Positions 51,461 through 58,581 of a stretch of DNA of 64,000 nucleotides are shown here, piece after piece. Each line of letters starts with the position of its first letter. The first letter of the stretch is position 1. The notes below the pieces were generated by a model, which did no database searches, was not told where the DNA came from, and saw only the letters and a program-made list of their open reading frames with translations. Both the position numbers and the translations under genes were made by a program. The stretch comes from Streptomyces malaysiensis subsp. samsunensis. GTDB lineage: Bacteria; Actinomycetota; Actinomycetes; Streptomycetales; Streptomycetaceae. The stretch lies in assembly GCF_024519315.1 (NCBI RefSeq), contig NZ_JANIIC010000043.1, positions 1-64,000 on the forward strand, written 5' to 3'.

Positions 51461-51490
51461 TTCCCCACGCGTCCGAGGGAGTCGCCCGGC

Positions 51491-51502
51491 TACGATCGCC
51501 CC
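51491..51502 (+). promoter_or_regulatory. Leaderless promoter of the DUF262 gene
   Basis: TACGAT (51491-51496) fits the -10 consensus and is followed by six bases and then ATG 51503. This is the spacing of Streptomyces promoters whose transcripts begin at the start codon. No ribosome site precedes the ATG. Confidence 0.55.
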
Positions 51503-52672
51503 ATGACGACCTCGGACATCCCAGAGCCGCCGAAGATCACGGAGGAGCACTTCCTCGACACGGGTACCGGAGTCGAGGCGGAGACCGAGGTGGAGGACGC
51601 GCCACCGGAGATCGCCCGGCCGTGGAATCCGGAACAGATCCGGGTCAACACCAAGCAGTTCTCGCTGCGTAACGCCCTGGACATGATCGAGGACGGGTCC
51701 CTGGAGCTGGCCCCCGACTTCCAGCGCGGCATCGTATGGAAACCGGTGCAGAAGTCCCGGCTCATCGAGTCGGTGCTCCTACAGATCCCGCTTCCTGCCT
51801 TCTACTTCGCCGAGGACACCGACGGGCTCATGCGCGTGGTCGACGGCCTCCAGCGTCTGTCGACCATCCGCGACTTCGTCCGCGGGGGAGACGAGCGCGG
51901 ATTCGAGCTGAAGGGCCTGGAGTACCTCCAGAGCGCGGTGGAGGGCAAGCGTTTCGAGGACCTTCCCGCCCCGTGGAAGCGGCGCATCTACAACACCCAG
52001 ATCGTCACGAACGTCATCGACCCGACGACGCCGTCGGATGTCATGTACGACATCTTCAAGCGCATCAACACGGGCGGTACGCCGCTGAACGCGCAGGAGA
52101 TCCGACACTGCATGAGCAAGGAGCGCAGCCGGACCATCCTGCGGGTGATGACCTCCACCGTGGAGTTCAATGCGGCGACCAACAACATGGGCGGCCACAT
52201 CCGGATGAACGACCGGGAGATGGCCCTGCGTTTCGCCGCATTCTGGCTGATGGGTACGGACGGCTACGCGAAGTACGCCGCGATGGACCCCTTCCTCCAG
52301 CGCACCACCATCATGCTGGACAACGTGAAGGACGTGAACGACGCCAGGGTGGGAGACCTCCATGAGGCGTTCCGCAAGGCCATGGTGAACGCCCATCTGG
52401 TCTTCGACGAGCAGGCGTTCCGTAAATGGCCGCTGGACTCGTCCGGCCGGAATCCGATCAACCGGGCACTCTTCGAGGCCTGGTCGATCACCCTCGCCAA
52501 GTACGAGACCGAAGACCTCGAACGGCGCCGCGAGGCGATCGTGGATGCCGCGCGTTTCCTGATGAAGAACGACTACCAGTACCTGGAAGCCATCACCTCC
52601 TCCACGGGTGACGTCCGCCGGGTAATGCTCCGGTTCGACGTCACCGCCCAGGCTGCGGAGGCCGGTAAGTGA
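51503..52672 (+). CDS. DUF262 (GmrSD-like N-terminal) protein
   Basis: A 389-residue protein of the DUF262 family, which has a ParB/sulfiredoxin-like fold. Conserved motifs are APDFQRGIVWKPVQKSRLIE, IPLPAFYFAED, MRVVDGLQRLSTI (the DGxQR motif) and FKRINTGGTPLNAQEIRHC. In the type IV restriction enzymes GmrSD, DUF262 acts as a nucleotide-hydrolysing modification sensor joined to a DUF1524 HNH nuclease; no DUF1524 or HNH motif is present here. An acidic N-terminal tail of about 40 residues is extra. The stop overlaps the ATPase GTG by four bases. It probably serves as the sensing or regulatory subunit of a defence complex. Confidence 0.9.
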   Translation: MTTSDIPEPPKITEEHFLDTGTGVEAETEVEDAPPEIARPWNPEQIRVNTKQFSLRNALDMIEDGSLELAPDFQRGIVWKPVQKSRLIESVLLQIPLPAFYFAEDTDGLMRVVDGLQRLSTIRDFVRGGDERGFELKGLEYLQSAVEGKRFEDLPAPWKRRIYNTQIVTNVIDPTTPSDVMYDIFKRINTGGTPLNAQEIRHCMSKERSRTILRVMTSTVEFNAATNNMGGHIRMNDREMALRFAAFWLMGTDGYAKYAAMDPFLQRTTIMLDNVKDVNDARVGDLHEAFRKAMVNAHLVFDEQAFRKWPLDSSGRNPINRALFEAWSITLAKYETEDLERRREAIVDAARFLMKNDYQYLEAITSSTGDVRRVMLRFDVTAQAAEAGK

Positions 52673-53778
52673 TCACCTCCCTGCGCGTCCGGCATTTCAA
52701 ACGCTTCGCAGACGCGTCCTTCGCCTTGCGCCCTCTTACCGTCCTCACCGGACTCAACGGCACGGGGAAGAGCACCACCATCCAGAGCCTGCTGCTGACC
52801 CGCCAGCTCGCTGACGCGTCGGCCGGCCGCGTGGTACAGCTCAACGGACCCTACGGGCTCGCCCTGGGCGAGGCACACGAGGTGCTGCACCCCGACGCCC
52901 CCGACTCCACCATCGAGATCCAGATCGGCGGCGACGGCACTCAGGTGCCGAGTGTGCACCGCTTCACGGTCCCCGACGAGCAGGCGCTCTACCTGCGGGT
53001 GGCCGATGACAGCGGGCCACCACCGGCGGAACTGCGCGGCCAAGGATCCGCGTTCACCTATCTGTGCGCCGAGCGCCTCGGTCCCCGCGACCAACTCGGC
53101 GTCTCCGCCGAGCATCCCGATCTCATCGGAGTCGGTGTGCAGGGGCAGTACACCGCGCAGTTACTCGCCCTGCACGAGACCCGAGCGGTGCGTGAGCCGC
53201 TGCTCCACCCGATGACCTGGGACACCCATAACGTCACGACCTTGCGTACACAGGTGGAGACCTGGGCTTCCGACATCGTCCGTCCCATCAAGATCACTGC
53301 GCAGTGGCCGCCAGGCATCACGGCGAGCACCATCCGTTTCCAGGAACCGGGACTGCTGAGCGAGCCGATCCGCCCGGCCAACATGGGCTTCGGATTCTCC
53401 TACGCCTTGCCGGTGATCGTCGCAGGTCTCCTCACCGGTCCCGGAGACCTGCTGATCGTCGAGAACCCGGAGGCGCACCTCCATCCCGGTGGTCAGTCCA
53501 AGCTGGGCCGCTTCCTGGCCCGGGTCGCCGGAGCCGGAGCCCAGGTGATCGTGGAGACGCACAGCGACCACGTGCTCAACGGAGCTCGGCTGGCGGTGGC
53601 GGAGGAGCGGAGCCTGCGGCCCGAGGACGCGGTCGTGCACTACTTCGGCGAGGAGGAAGCCGGGTCCGCACCTATCGAGTTCACCACGAAGGGCGAACTG
53701 ACCGAGTGGCCGCGGGGCTTCTTCGACCAGATCGAACAAGACCTGGGGAGGCTGGCACGTGCCCGCAGGGGGCGGTGA
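52669..53778 (+). CDS. AAA ATPase of the DUF3696/OLD-like group
   Basis: A 369-residue ABC-type ATPase. Walker A is LTGLNGTGKSTTIQSLLL. The Walker B region LLIVENPEAHLHPGGQSKLG has a catalytic Glu with the family's His-Leu-His-Pro, and VETHSDHVLNGARLAV supplies the switch His. C-terminal FFDQIEQDLGRL resembles DUF3696 tails. No TOPRIM nuclease domain follows. GTG 52669 is coupled to the DUF262 gene. Codon 165 is TTA, hinting at bldA dependence. Such ATPases in defence loci usually drive a separate effector subunit, here most likely the next gene product. Confidence 0.88.
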   Translation: MITSLRVRHFKRFADASFALRPLTVLTGLNGTGKSTTIQSLLLTRQLADASAGRVVQLNGPYGLALGEAHEVLHPDAPDSTIEIQIGGDGTQVPSVHRFTVPDEQALYLRVADDSGPPPAELRGQGSAFTYLCAERLGPRDQLGVSAEHPDLIGVGVQGQYTAQLLALHETRAVREPLLHPMTWDTHNVTTLRTQVETWASDIVRPIKITAQWPPGITASTIRFQEPGLLSEPIRPANMGFGFSYALPVIVAGLLTGPGDLLIVENPEAHLHPGGQSKLGRFLARVAGAGAQVIVETHSDHVLNGARLAVAEERSLRPEDAVVHYFGEEEAGSAPIEFTTKGELTEWPRGFFDQIEQDLGRLARARRGR

Positions 53779-54733
53779 GCCGTACCGGATCGTCGTGGAC
53801 GAGTCGTCCTTCGACTTCCGGGGGCTGGCGGAGGAGCGGTTGACGGACCTGCTGGACGACTTCAGCGACACGCTGGAGGAGTTATCCGAACAGCAGGCGG
53901 TCGCCGTCTCGCCGTTGTGGATGGAGGTGGACTGCGCGGACGACCGTGAGCTCTACGACGTCCTGTACGAGGGGGAGACGCCGCGCGCCGGACGGGACGC
54001 GCGGCTGAGAATGATCCGTCTCATGGACCGCTGCCCCACCTGGGACACGGACGTGCCCGGCCTGCCCGACCACGTCGAAGTGGCGGGCGACGGCCGGGAC
54101 CTCGCTTGGTCCCTCTGCTACGCCTGGTGGCGGACGCGGCAGCGGCACCACGTCGCATGCCTGGTCTTCCCGGCCGGAGACCGCCGCGGCTGGCTCCCGG
54201 TCTCCGCGATCGACGGGGCGACGGGTGAGGCGGCGACTGAGGAGGTCTTCCACCTCGTCGAGGCGCCCGCGCTGTCCGAGTTCTGGCGCTCCCTCTTCGA
54301 ACGGGAGAACGTCACGGAGCAGGACTTCTTCGACCGCGCCCGCCAGAGCTTCCCGCAGCTAGTCTTTGCCGACTCCCTCTCCTTCCGCAAGTTCGACGGC
54401 ACCTACGCGGAGATGCGTGACTGGGTCGTACGGCTCCTGAGCGTGGTGCACGACCACTTCGCCGACGCCTTGGCCCTGCACTCGGGGCAGCCGTACCAGG
54501 TGCAGGCGGAGCTGGGCCGTTTCGGCCTGGACCTGTCCCCGGAAAGTCCCAATACCCGATCCAAACCCTCGATCATGAAGCAGCGGGACGTCGACCACGA
54601 GGGCGAGACCTACCGCTGCGAGTGGCATGGCAAGAAGGAACGGCACCGCAATCGCGTCCACTTCAGCCTGCCCCAGCCCCGTCTCGGCGATCGCATACTC
54701 ATCGGCATCTTCGTGGACCACCTGGACACCTGA
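53759..54733 (+). CDS. Unrecognised third component of the DUF262-AAA operon
   Basis: A 324-residue soluble protein with no family I recognise. The N-terminal part is acidic (RLTDLLDDFSDTLEELSEQQ). The middle has YAWWRTRQRHHVACLVFPAG, and the C-terminus has basic YRCEWHGKKERHRNRVHFSL and IGIFVDHLDT. The Glu-Trp-His, Lys/Arg cluster and compact strands loosely recall small RNase toxins of the RelE type, but this is weak. GTG 53759 has GGGGAGG seven bases upstream and overlaps the ATPase by 20 bases. Codon 42 is TTA. It is the best candidate effector. Confidence 0.75.
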   Translation: MPAGGGEPYRIVVDESSFDFRGLAEERLTDLLDDFSDTLEELSEQQAVAVSPLWMEVDCADDRELYDVLYEGETPRAGRDARLRMIRLMDRCPTWDTDVPGLPDHVEVAGDGRDLAWSLCYAWWRTRQRHHVACLVFPAGDRRGWLPVSAIDGATGEAATEEVFHLVEAPALSEFWRSLFERENVTEQDFFDRARQSFPQLVFADSLSFRKFDGTYAEMRDWVVRLLSVVHDHFADALALHSGQPYQVQAELGRFGLDLSPESPNTRSKPSIMKQRDVDHEGETYRCEWHGKKERHRNRVHFSLPQPRLGDRILIGIFVDHLDT

Positions 54734-54829
54734 GCGCGGGAGCGGGGAAGCGCGGCTCCGCACTGTGAGTACACGCCCCCGGTACCTCGTACAGCCCGGT
54801 TCGTCAGCGCGTCCTGCCTGGCCGGTGAC

Positions 54830-54862
54830 GTGTCGCGCCCGCCACCGTGGTGGGCGTGACAC
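54830..54862 (+). terminator. Hairpin ending the island operon
   Basis: GTGTC (54830-54834) pairs with GACAC (54858-54862), and the stem continues inward through CGCCC/GGGCG-type pairs to about 15 pairs with two G-T wobbles and a three-base loop. It lies about 100 bases after the last intact gene of the operon. Confidence 0.6.
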
Positions 54863-54893
54863 GTGAACTCCGCAGCATTGCGCGAGGCACCCG

Positions 54894-55089
54894 ACAGGTC
54901 GTGTCCGCAGCCCCGCCGACCTTCTGCTCAACCCGCCGCGGGCCCGGCTCGCGCGGCGGACGGCCGAGCACCTGCTGGACGCCTGGGGAGTGCCGTACGA
55001 CTCCGAAGCGCGTAACACGCTCACTCTCGTCGTGGCCGAACTGTGCGCCAACGCCGTTCAGCACGGCCACGTCCCGGATGCGGGCCGTC
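54894..55089 (+). pseudogene. Fragment of an RsbW-type ATPase gene
   Basis: Frame three reads RLARRTAEHLLDAWGVPYD followed by LTLVVAELCANAVQHGHVP, the N-terminal helix and N box of a GHKL regulatory ATPase. Homology stops after HGHVP, where helicase-like sequence begins in another frame. There is no start codon in the open part other than an internal GTG (54990), and the ATP lid is missing. Confidence 0.7.
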
Positions 55090-55464
55090 GCCGCACTGAT
55101 CAAGGAACGCCGAGTCCTGGAGTTCCAGTGGGTGCTCCTCACTGGTGTGAGCGACGGCCGAATCCCGCACCAGCGCCTCGAGCGGTACCGGCTCACCTGC
55201 CCCGACCGGCATCGTCAGGAGGAACAGCGCACCAAGTCACGGGTGTTCGTGGCGGCCACTCACACCCGCGATGAACTCGTCGTTACTTGGAGCGGCCGCC
55301 CGAGCCGCTTCCTGCCCGAGGACGCCACTCGCACGGCAAACAACGCGGCAGAACTTCGCTCACCCGACGGGTCCTGGCGGGGGCGGTGGCCTGACGGAGG
55401 GAGCGGCCGGAATCCTTGCAAGACACGTGTCTTCGACCGCCATCCGGGCCAGTCGACGCGATGA
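55078..55464 (+). pseudogene. 3' fragment of a UvrD/superfamily I helicase gene
   Basis: The frame from ATG 55078 reads VLEFQWVLLTGVSDGRIP, then RVFVAATHTRDELVVTWSG and RPSRFLPED. This matches the C-terminal helicase motifs of UvrD-like proteins (GLEF..V...GV.DG and ..VA.TRARD.L...W.G.PS.FL). Upstream domains are absent, and the reading continues into unrelated sequence to the TGA at 55464. It is a decayed remnant joined directly to the ATPase fragment. Confidence 0.7.
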
Positions 55465-55502
55465 TCGGGCACCGGACGACCGGGGTGAGCCCGGCTCCGG
55501 CC

Positions 55503-55524
55503 AAAAGTCCCAGAAAAGTCCCAG
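55503..55524. repeat. 11-bp tandem repeat beside the right island end
   Basis: AAAAGTCCCAG occurs exactly twice, at 55503-55513 and 55514-55524, five bases before the right 65-bp repeat. Short direct repeats beside an attachment site are typical arm-type binding sites of tyrosine recombinases. Confidence 0.7.
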
Positions 55525-55528
55525 AGGC

Positions 55529-55593
55529 GCCGCCACGCCCCCTCCCGGCCCGCGCCCGCGCAGGTCGGCCAGGGGGTGCGGCGGCGGTGGCGG
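55529..55593. repeat. Right 65-bp direct repeat of the island
   Basis: This is the same-orientation copy of 50395-50459. It ends at 55593, and the stop codon of the XRE-MurA gene occupies 55594-55596, so the repeat is the DNA directly 3' of that gene. Confidence 0.93.
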
Positions 55594-57123
55594 TCAGATG
55601 TCGCGGAAGGTCTCGATCTGGGCGCCGATCGAGTTCAGCCGCTCGGCCAGGTCCTCATAGCCGCGGTTGATGACATACACGTTGCGCAGCACCGACGTAC
55701 CCGGCGCGGCCATCATCGCCAGCAGGACGACCACCGCGGGGCGCAGGGCGGGAGGGCACATCATCTCGGCGGAGCGCCAGCGGGTCGGGCCCTCGACCAG
55801 GACGCGGTGCGGGTCGAGGAGTTTGACGTGGGCGCCGAGCCGGTTGAGCTCGGTGAGGTAGATCGCGCGGTTGTCGTAGACCCAGTCGTGGATCAGTGTC
55901 GAGCCCTGGGCGACGGCCGCGATCGCGGCGAAGAAGGGCACGTTGTCGATGTTGACGCCGGGGAACGGCATCGGGTGGATCTTGTCGATGGGGGCCTGGA
56001 GCTTGGACGGCCGCACGGTGAGGTCGACCAGCCGGGTGCGGCCGTTGTCCGCCGCGTACTCCCGGCCGCGCTCGTGGTCCAGCCCCATCTCCTCCAGGAC
56101 CGCCAGCTCGATCTCCAGGAACTCCACCGGCACCCGGCGGATCGTCAGCTCCGACTCGGTGATGACGGCGGCGGCCAGCAGGCTCATCGCCTCGACCGGG
56201 TCCTCGGAGGGGGAGTAGTCGACATCGCGGTCGATCTGGCTGACGCCGTGGACGGTCAGCGTCGTGGTGCCCACGCCCTCGACCTTGACGCCCAGCTCCT
56301 CCAGGAAGAAGCAGAGGTCCTGGACCATGTAGTTGGACGAGGCGTTGCGGATCACCGTGACACCGTCGTGCCGGGCGGCTGCCAGCAGCGCGTTCTCGGT
56401 GACGGTGTCGCCGCGTTCGGTCAGCACGATGGCGCGGGTGGGGGCGACCGAGCGGTCCACGCGGGAGTGGTACATCCCGTCGGTGGCGGTCACCTCGAGA
56501 CCGAAGTGGCGCAAGGCGGTCATATGCGGCTGCACGGTGCGGGTGCCGAGGTCGCAGCCGCCCGCGTAGGGAATCCTGAAGCGGTCCATCCGGTGCAGCA
56601 GCGGACCGAGGAACATGATGACGCTGCGCGTGCGGCGCGCGGCCTCGGTGTCCATGGCGCCGAGGTCCAACTCGGCGGGCGGCACGATCTCCAGGTCGGC
56701 GCCGTCGTTGATCCAGCGGGCGCGTACGCCGATGCTGCCCAGGACTTCGAGGATGCGGTAGACCTCCTCGATCCTGGCGACCCTCCGCAGTGTCGTACGG
56801 CCCGCGTTGAGGAGTGTGGCGCACAGCAGCGCCACACACGCGTTCTTGCTCGTCTTGACGTCGATGGCCCCGGACAGCCGCCGGCCGCCGACCACCCGGA
56901 GATGCATCGGGCCCGCGTAGCCGAGGGACACGATCTCACTGTCCAGCGCCTCGCCGATCCTGGCGATCATCTCAAGGCTGATGTTCTGGTTCCCCCGCTC
57001 AATGCGGTTGACCGCACTCTGACTTGTGCCGAGTGCCTCCGCGAGCTGCGACTGTGTCCAGCCCCGGTGTTGCCGGGCGTCACGGATGAGCTTGCCGATA
57101 CGTGCGAGGTAGTCGTCAGTCAT
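55594..57123 (-). CDS. murA: XRE helix-turn-helix fused to MurA-type enolpyruvyl transferase
   Basis: A 509-residue fusion. Residues 1-75 are an XRE/Cro-type DNA-binding domain (GWTQSQLAEALGTSQSAVNR). The remainder is UDP-GlcNAc 1-carboxyvinyltransferase: VVGGRRLSGAIDVKTSKNAC (Lys-Asn pair), the loop AGGCDLGTR with Cys190, and NGRTRLVDLTV onward. The Cys is the residue alkylated by fosfomycin in classical MurA. Streptomyces genomes often carry a second, HTH-linked MurA; whether this copy is a working enzyme or a UDP-GlcNAc-responsive regulator is unknown. ATG 57123 is used; an in-frame TTG at 57129 is less likely. A palindrome lies 13 bases upstream. Confidence 0.9.
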   Translation of the reverse strand: MTDDYLARIGKLIRDARQHRGWTQSQLAEALGTSQSAVNRIERGNQNISLEMIARIGEALDSEIVSLGYAGPMHLRVVGGRRLSGAIDVKTSKNACVALLCATLLNAGRTTLRRVARIEEVYRILEVLGSIGVRARWINDGADLEIVPPAELDLGAMDTEAARRTRSVIMFLGPLLHRMDRFRIPYAGGCDLGTRTVQPHMTALRHFGLEVTATDGMYHSRVDRSVAPTRAIVLTERGDTVTENALLAAARHDGVTVIRNASSNYMVQDLCFFLEELGVKVEGVGTTTLTVHGVSQIDRDVDYSPSEDPVEAMSLLAAAVITESELTIRRVPVEFLEIELAVLEEMGLDHERGREYAADNGRTRLVDLTVRPSKLQAPIDKIHPMPFPGVNIDNVPFFAAIAAVAQGSTLIHDWVYDNRAIYLTELNRLGAHVKLLDPHRVLVEGPTRWRSAEMMCPPALRPAVVVLLAMMAAPGTSVLRNVYVINRGYEDLAERLNSIGAQIETFRDI

Positions 57124-57135
57124 ACCCAAGAGGCT

Positions 57136-57151
57136 ATCTCACATATGAGAT
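57136..57151. promoter_or_regulatory. Operator-like palindrome of the XRE-MurA gene
   Basis: ATCTCACATATGAGAT has perfect six-base arms around CATA. It lies 13-28 bases upstream of the XRE-MurA start codon, as expected for an autoregulatory XRE operator. Confidence 0.6.
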
Positions 57152-57200
57152 GCGCACGCGACGGGGGAGGTGGAAGGAGTGCTGGCCTTCCACCCGAAAA

Positions 57201-57223
57201 TTGTTCTAGTAGTATGCGAACAA
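57201..57223. promoter_or_regulatory. GntR/YtrA-type operator with -10 element
   Basis: TTGTTC (57201-57206) and GAACAA (57218-57223) are inverted arms with an 11-base spacer that contains TAGTAT (57210-57215), a -10 match. It lies just upstream of the DUF1648-GntR pair, so the YtrA-type repressor encoded there is the probable ligand. Confidence 0.55.
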
Positions 57224-57245
57224 GTGGTGAATGGAGGGGGTCGAT

Positions 57246-58214
57246 ATGCGTCCTGCCCGGCGGCGCGTGCTCGTTGTCGCTCTGCCTTTTGTGCTGGCTT
57301 GGGCCGTAGTTCTGGCGGCTTTCGCAGGGCTGCGCGACCGGCTGCCGGATCCGCTCGCCACGCATTTCGGCCCGGGCGGGGAGGCCGACGGATTCACCGG
57401 TACGGGTGCGTTCCTCTCGGTGGTGACCGCCGTTCTGCTCGGTTCCGGCCTCCTCACCCTCATGCCCACGCTGCGCCTGAACAAGGGGCTCCGCGCCCAG
57501 CGGTTCGCGGTCACCCTCGGCTACGGGCTGTCCGGGCTGCTGGGCTACGCCTTCGCCTCCCTGCTCTTCGCCAACGCCGACGCCACCCGCGCCTCCCGGG
57601 TCTCCCAGCCCCTGTGGCAGCTGGGCGTCGCCTTCGCCGTCGCGGCCGTGATGGGCGCCCTGGGCTGGCTGATCGCCGGCCGGGACCCGGCGTCCGCGAC
57701 CGGGCCCGGGGACCGGGCCGCCGCCCCCCGCCTCCCGTTGGCCAGGGGTGAAGTGGCCACCTGGACACGCTCCGTGGGCTCGCCCGTGCTGCTCGCCGTG
57801 GGAGCGGGGACCACGCTGCTGGGCGCCGTGCTGACCGCCGTGGGCTCGGGGCCGGCGACATGGCTGATCGTCATCGGGCTGGTCTCCACGGCGCTGGCCC
57901 GCTGCCGGGTGACCGTCGACCGCCGGGGCCTCGCCGTGGTCCCGTGGTTCGCCCCGCGGCCCCGGATGCGGATACCGCTGGACCGGATCGAGCGGGCCAC
58001 CAGCCGCGAGGCCGGCGCGCTGAGCCTCGGCGGCTGGGGCTACCGGATCCGCGGCGGGGGCAGCGCGCTGGTGTTCCGCTCCGGCGACGCGCTGTTCCTG
58101 ACGCTCACCACGGGCCGGGAGTTCGCGGTGACGGTGGACGACGCCGCCACCGCGGCCGCGCTGCTCAACACCCTGATCGAGCGCGACCGCCCCGCGCCGG
58201 GGGAGCGCGGCTGA
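57246..58214 (+). CDS. DUF1648 membrane protein
   Basis: A 322-residue membrane protein with an opening DUF1648 domain: a first helix (VLVVALPFVLAWAVVLAAF), then LPDPLATHFGPGGEADGF, which is diagnostic. Three or more helices follow, and a soluble C-terminal region of about 110 residues ends the chain. ATG 57246 has GGAGGGGG at 57233-57240, five bases upstream. One base separates its stop from a YtrA-type GntR regulator, the usual partner. The pair is thought to respond to envelope stress or cell-wall antibiotics in other Gram-positives. Confidence 0.9.
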   Translation: MRPARRRVLVVALPFVLAWAVVLAAFAGLRDRLPDPLATHFGPGGEADGFTGTGAFLSVVTAVLLGSGLLTLMPTLRLNKGLRAQRFAVTLGYGLSGLLGYAFASLLFANADATRASRVSQPLWQLGVAFAVAAVMGALGWLIAGRDPASATGPGDRAAAPRLPLARGEVATWTRSVGSPVLLAVGAGTTLLGAVLTAVGSGPATWLIVIGLVSTALARCRVTVDRRGLAVVPWFAPRPRMRIPLDRIERATSREAGALSLGGWGYRIRGGGSALVFRSGDALFLTLTTGREFAVTVDDAATAAALLNTLIERDRPAPGERG

Positions 58215-58215
58215 G

Positions 58216-58575
58216 ATGCTCTTCCGCGTCGACCCCGGCTCCGCCGTCCCGCTGGCCGACCAGATCGCCGCCTCCGTCCGCGGCGCGATCGCCGACGGCA
58301 CCGTACGCCCCGGCGACCGCCTCCCCGCCGCCCGCGCGCTCGGCGAGTCCCTCGGGGTCAACGTCCACACGGTCCTGCGCGGCTACCAGCGGCTCCGCGA
58401 GGAGGGCCTGATCGAACTGCGCCGGGGCCGCGGCGCGGTCGTCACCGGCGACCAGCCCACCGCCCGCGCCCGGCTCCTGGAGGGCGTCCAGGGCCTGGTG
58501 GAACAGGCCCGCGCCCTGGGCCTCTCGGACGAAGAGGTCCTGACCCTGGTCAGAACCCGCCTCACCGGCGGCTGA
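58216..58575 (+). CDS. GntR-family regulator, YtrA subfamily
   Basis: A 119-residue short GntR protein: winged helix with VPLADQIAASVRGAIADGTV, then PAARALGESLGVNVHTVLRG (recognition helix region) and LRRGRGAVV for the wing, and only a 40-residue dimerisation helix pair. This is the YtrA layout, without a ligand domain. It is one base downstream of the DUF1648 gene. It probably represses its own operon at the inverted repeat 57201-57223. Confidence 0.93.
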   Translation: MLFRVDPGSAVPLADQIAASVRGAIADGTVRPGDRLPAARALGESLGVNVHTVLRGYQRLREEGLIELRRGRGAVVTGDQPTARARLLEGVQGLVEQARALGLSDEEVLTLVRTRLTGG

Positions 58576-58581
58576 GGCCGG

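Larger units (their letters stand above)
50395..55593. mobile_element. 5.2-kb genomic island flanked by 65-bp direct repeats
   Basis: The two repeats bound five intact genes and debris of two more, none related to the flanking galactose or cell-wall genes. The right repeat ends exactly at the stop codon of the XRE-MurA fusion, a typical att position beside a gene's 3' end. Tandem 11-base repeats just inside the right end resemble recombinase arm sites. No integrase, excisionase or transposase is present, so it is either a decayed element or mobilised in trans. TTA codons in two cargo genes and mixed codon use support acquisition. Confidence 0.6.

Noticed and set aside
51503..52672. Assignment of the DUF262 gene as a GmrSD type IV restriction enzyme
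   Set aside because: The DUF1524/HNH nuclease half is absent both within the protein and in the neighbouring genes.
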